Source: Candidatus Hodarchaeota archaeon (lineage in GTDB: Archaea; Asgardarchaeota; Heimdallarchaeia; Hodarchaeales; Hodarchaeaceae). From it: a stretch of 45,502 nucleotides of DNA. Shown piece by piece: positions 44,800 to 45,502 of the stretch; position 1 is the first letter of the stretch, and the number at the start of each line of letters is the position of its first letter. The translations under genes were made by a program, and so were the position numbers. The DNA is taken from the NCBI GenBank assembly GCA_029856365.1, contig JAHQWW010000024.1:1-45502 (forward strand), read 5' to 3'. The notes under the pieces are model-generated. The model was not told the origin of the DNA and did no database searches. It worked only from the letters and a program-made list of their open reading frames with translations.

Positions 44800-45502
44800 T
44801 TAAGTAGCTTTAAACTTTATCATAGAGGAAACTGATACATCTAAGAATTTTTTCCCAAATGTTGTTGATAGGGCACATCTTCCACGTAAACCCGTACAAT
44901 GGCAGGGAGCCATAATTCTTATTGGATATTTCTTTAATTCTCGAACTGTAAATGATAGACGGTCGTGTGATGCATCATGGAGATGTAGACCACCAACAAT
45001 TCCAACTATTTTATTAGAATTGGTTAATTCTATTGTTTTAGCAACTGTGTTAACTATCCCTGCATGACAACATCCTGCAAGGATCACAACAGAATCATCA
45101 GCTAAATGAAAAATCAATGAAAGGTCGTCTATTAACTCATCTGGAATGGTTTTACCATCTTTTATTGTTGTGACATCTTTGAGTCTACCTGATAATACTT
45201 CATAATCATTTCTACGAGGAACTTCACCTGTTGTCATAATTGATTCAGTAAATTTATGAGATGTTGTCGTTGTTATTAGGGTAGCTTGTTTTTTGAGATC
45301 CTCTATCGACTCAAAGAATCCTTGAATTCCTAAATCAATCATTCTTCCTTTATCAATAAATATCTTAGGTGAAAGAGCCTGAGGATGACAAATGACAGGG
45401 ATTCGCTTCGTTTGTACAAGCACTTCTTTTAATCCCCCCACATGATCCCAATGGCCATGACTTAGAACTATTGCATCTATAATAGTAAGGTCCACTTCAA
45501 GT
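44800..45502 (-). CDS. MBL-fold hydrolase, COG1237-like (N-terminus beyond window)
   Basis: Metallo-beta-lactamase-fold enzyme. The visible part starts just before the metal motif SHGHWDHVGGL; the rest shows GCCHAGIVNT and GGLHLHDAS, marks of COG1237, whose methanogen members include the ribofuranosylaminobenzene-phosphate synthase-type MBL proteins of pterin biosynthesis. CHCTG near the end completes the metal site. The frame is open at the right edge, so the true start lies outside. Exact substrate not assigned. Confidence 0.88.
   Translation of the reverse strand, partial: LEVDLTIIDAIVLSHGHWDHVGGLKEVLVQTKRIPVICHPQALSPKIFIDKGRMIDLGIQGFFESIEDLKKQATLITTTTSHKFTESIMTTGEVPRRNDYEVLSGRLKDVTTIKDGKTIPDELIDDLSLIFHLADDSVVILAGCCHAGIVNTVAKTIELTNSNKIVGIVGGLHLHDASHDRLSFTVRELKKYPIRIMAPCHCTGLRGRCALSTTFGKKFLDVSVSSMIKFKAT

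Overview
The window is an AT-rich, gene-dense archaeal chromosome segment. Evidence for an archaeon: an Lhr-type superfamily 2 helicase, an archaemetzincin, an archaeal/eukaryotic-type tryptophanyl-tRNA synthetase, an archaeal-type isoleucyl-tRNA synthetase, an HdrA-type flavoprotein, several TTG and GTG starts behind Shine-Dalgarno stretches, and TATA-box promoters. A roadblock/LC7-like protein, a longin/roadblock-like protein, a B-box/zinc-ribbon membrane protein and a TIR-domain protein of the kind common in Asgard genomes point to an Asgard archaeon (Heimdallarchaeia- or Lokiarchaeia-like). That placement is inference; no rRNA or ribosomal protein is present to settle it. I found no complete tRNA, rRNA, CRISPR array, insertion sequence or integrase.

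Layout. 1-4.4 kb (minus): a row of glutamate-dehydrogenase-like protein, small TIR-domain protein and a large HdrA-type flavoprotein that runs off the left edge; a tandem winged-helix regulator is divergent from it. 5.8-9.0 kb: ileS. 9.3-10.6 kb: roadblock-like protein plus inositol-monophosphatase-family enzyme. 10.6-14.1 kb: ArsR-like regulator, small membrane protein, a decayed esterase pseudogene, a PIG-L/LmbE deacetylase and a small orphan. 14.2-16.8 kb: a three-gene ABC-2 exporter (ATPase and two permeases). 17.0-21.4 kb: nucleotidyltransferase and PdeM-like phosphoesterase facing the Lhr-type helicase. 21.6-26.3 kb: a DmpA-type peptidase, then (minus) an alpha/beta hydrolase, a membrane-embedded M28 peptidase and a longin-like protein. 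26.6-29.0 kb: zinc-ribbon membrane proteins flanking an Fe-S aldo/keto reductase. 29.1-31.9 kb: trpS, then an ABM-domain protein and an iron-ADH-family enzyme as a tight pair. 32.2-37.7 kb: archaemetzincin, C_GCAxxG_C_C protein, enoyl-CoA hydratase, NAD-dependent epimerase, old-yellow-enzyme-like flavoprotein and a GDT1-family cation transporter. 38.3-45.5 kb: a nitroreductase/membrane-heme fusion, a lipase, a branched-chain aminotransferase, two membrane proteins and an MBL-fold enzyme cut by the right edge.

The most novel-looking gene is at 38282-40234. Two SagB/nitroreductase-type flavin domains sit between a first transmembrane helix and a C-terminal helical bundle with two exact H-x13-H motifs, the bis-heme pattern of NOX/ferric-reductase proteins. 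Charge distribution places the flavin domains outside the cell and gives no cytoplasmic NAD(P)H module, so it may be a transmembrane electron conduit feeding an external flavoenzyme. Other unusual points are an HdrA with permuted module order, a glutamate-dehydrogenase homologue whose catalytic lysine is Gln, and a PdeM-like phosphoesterase with GNQD in place of GNHD beside the Lhr helicase.
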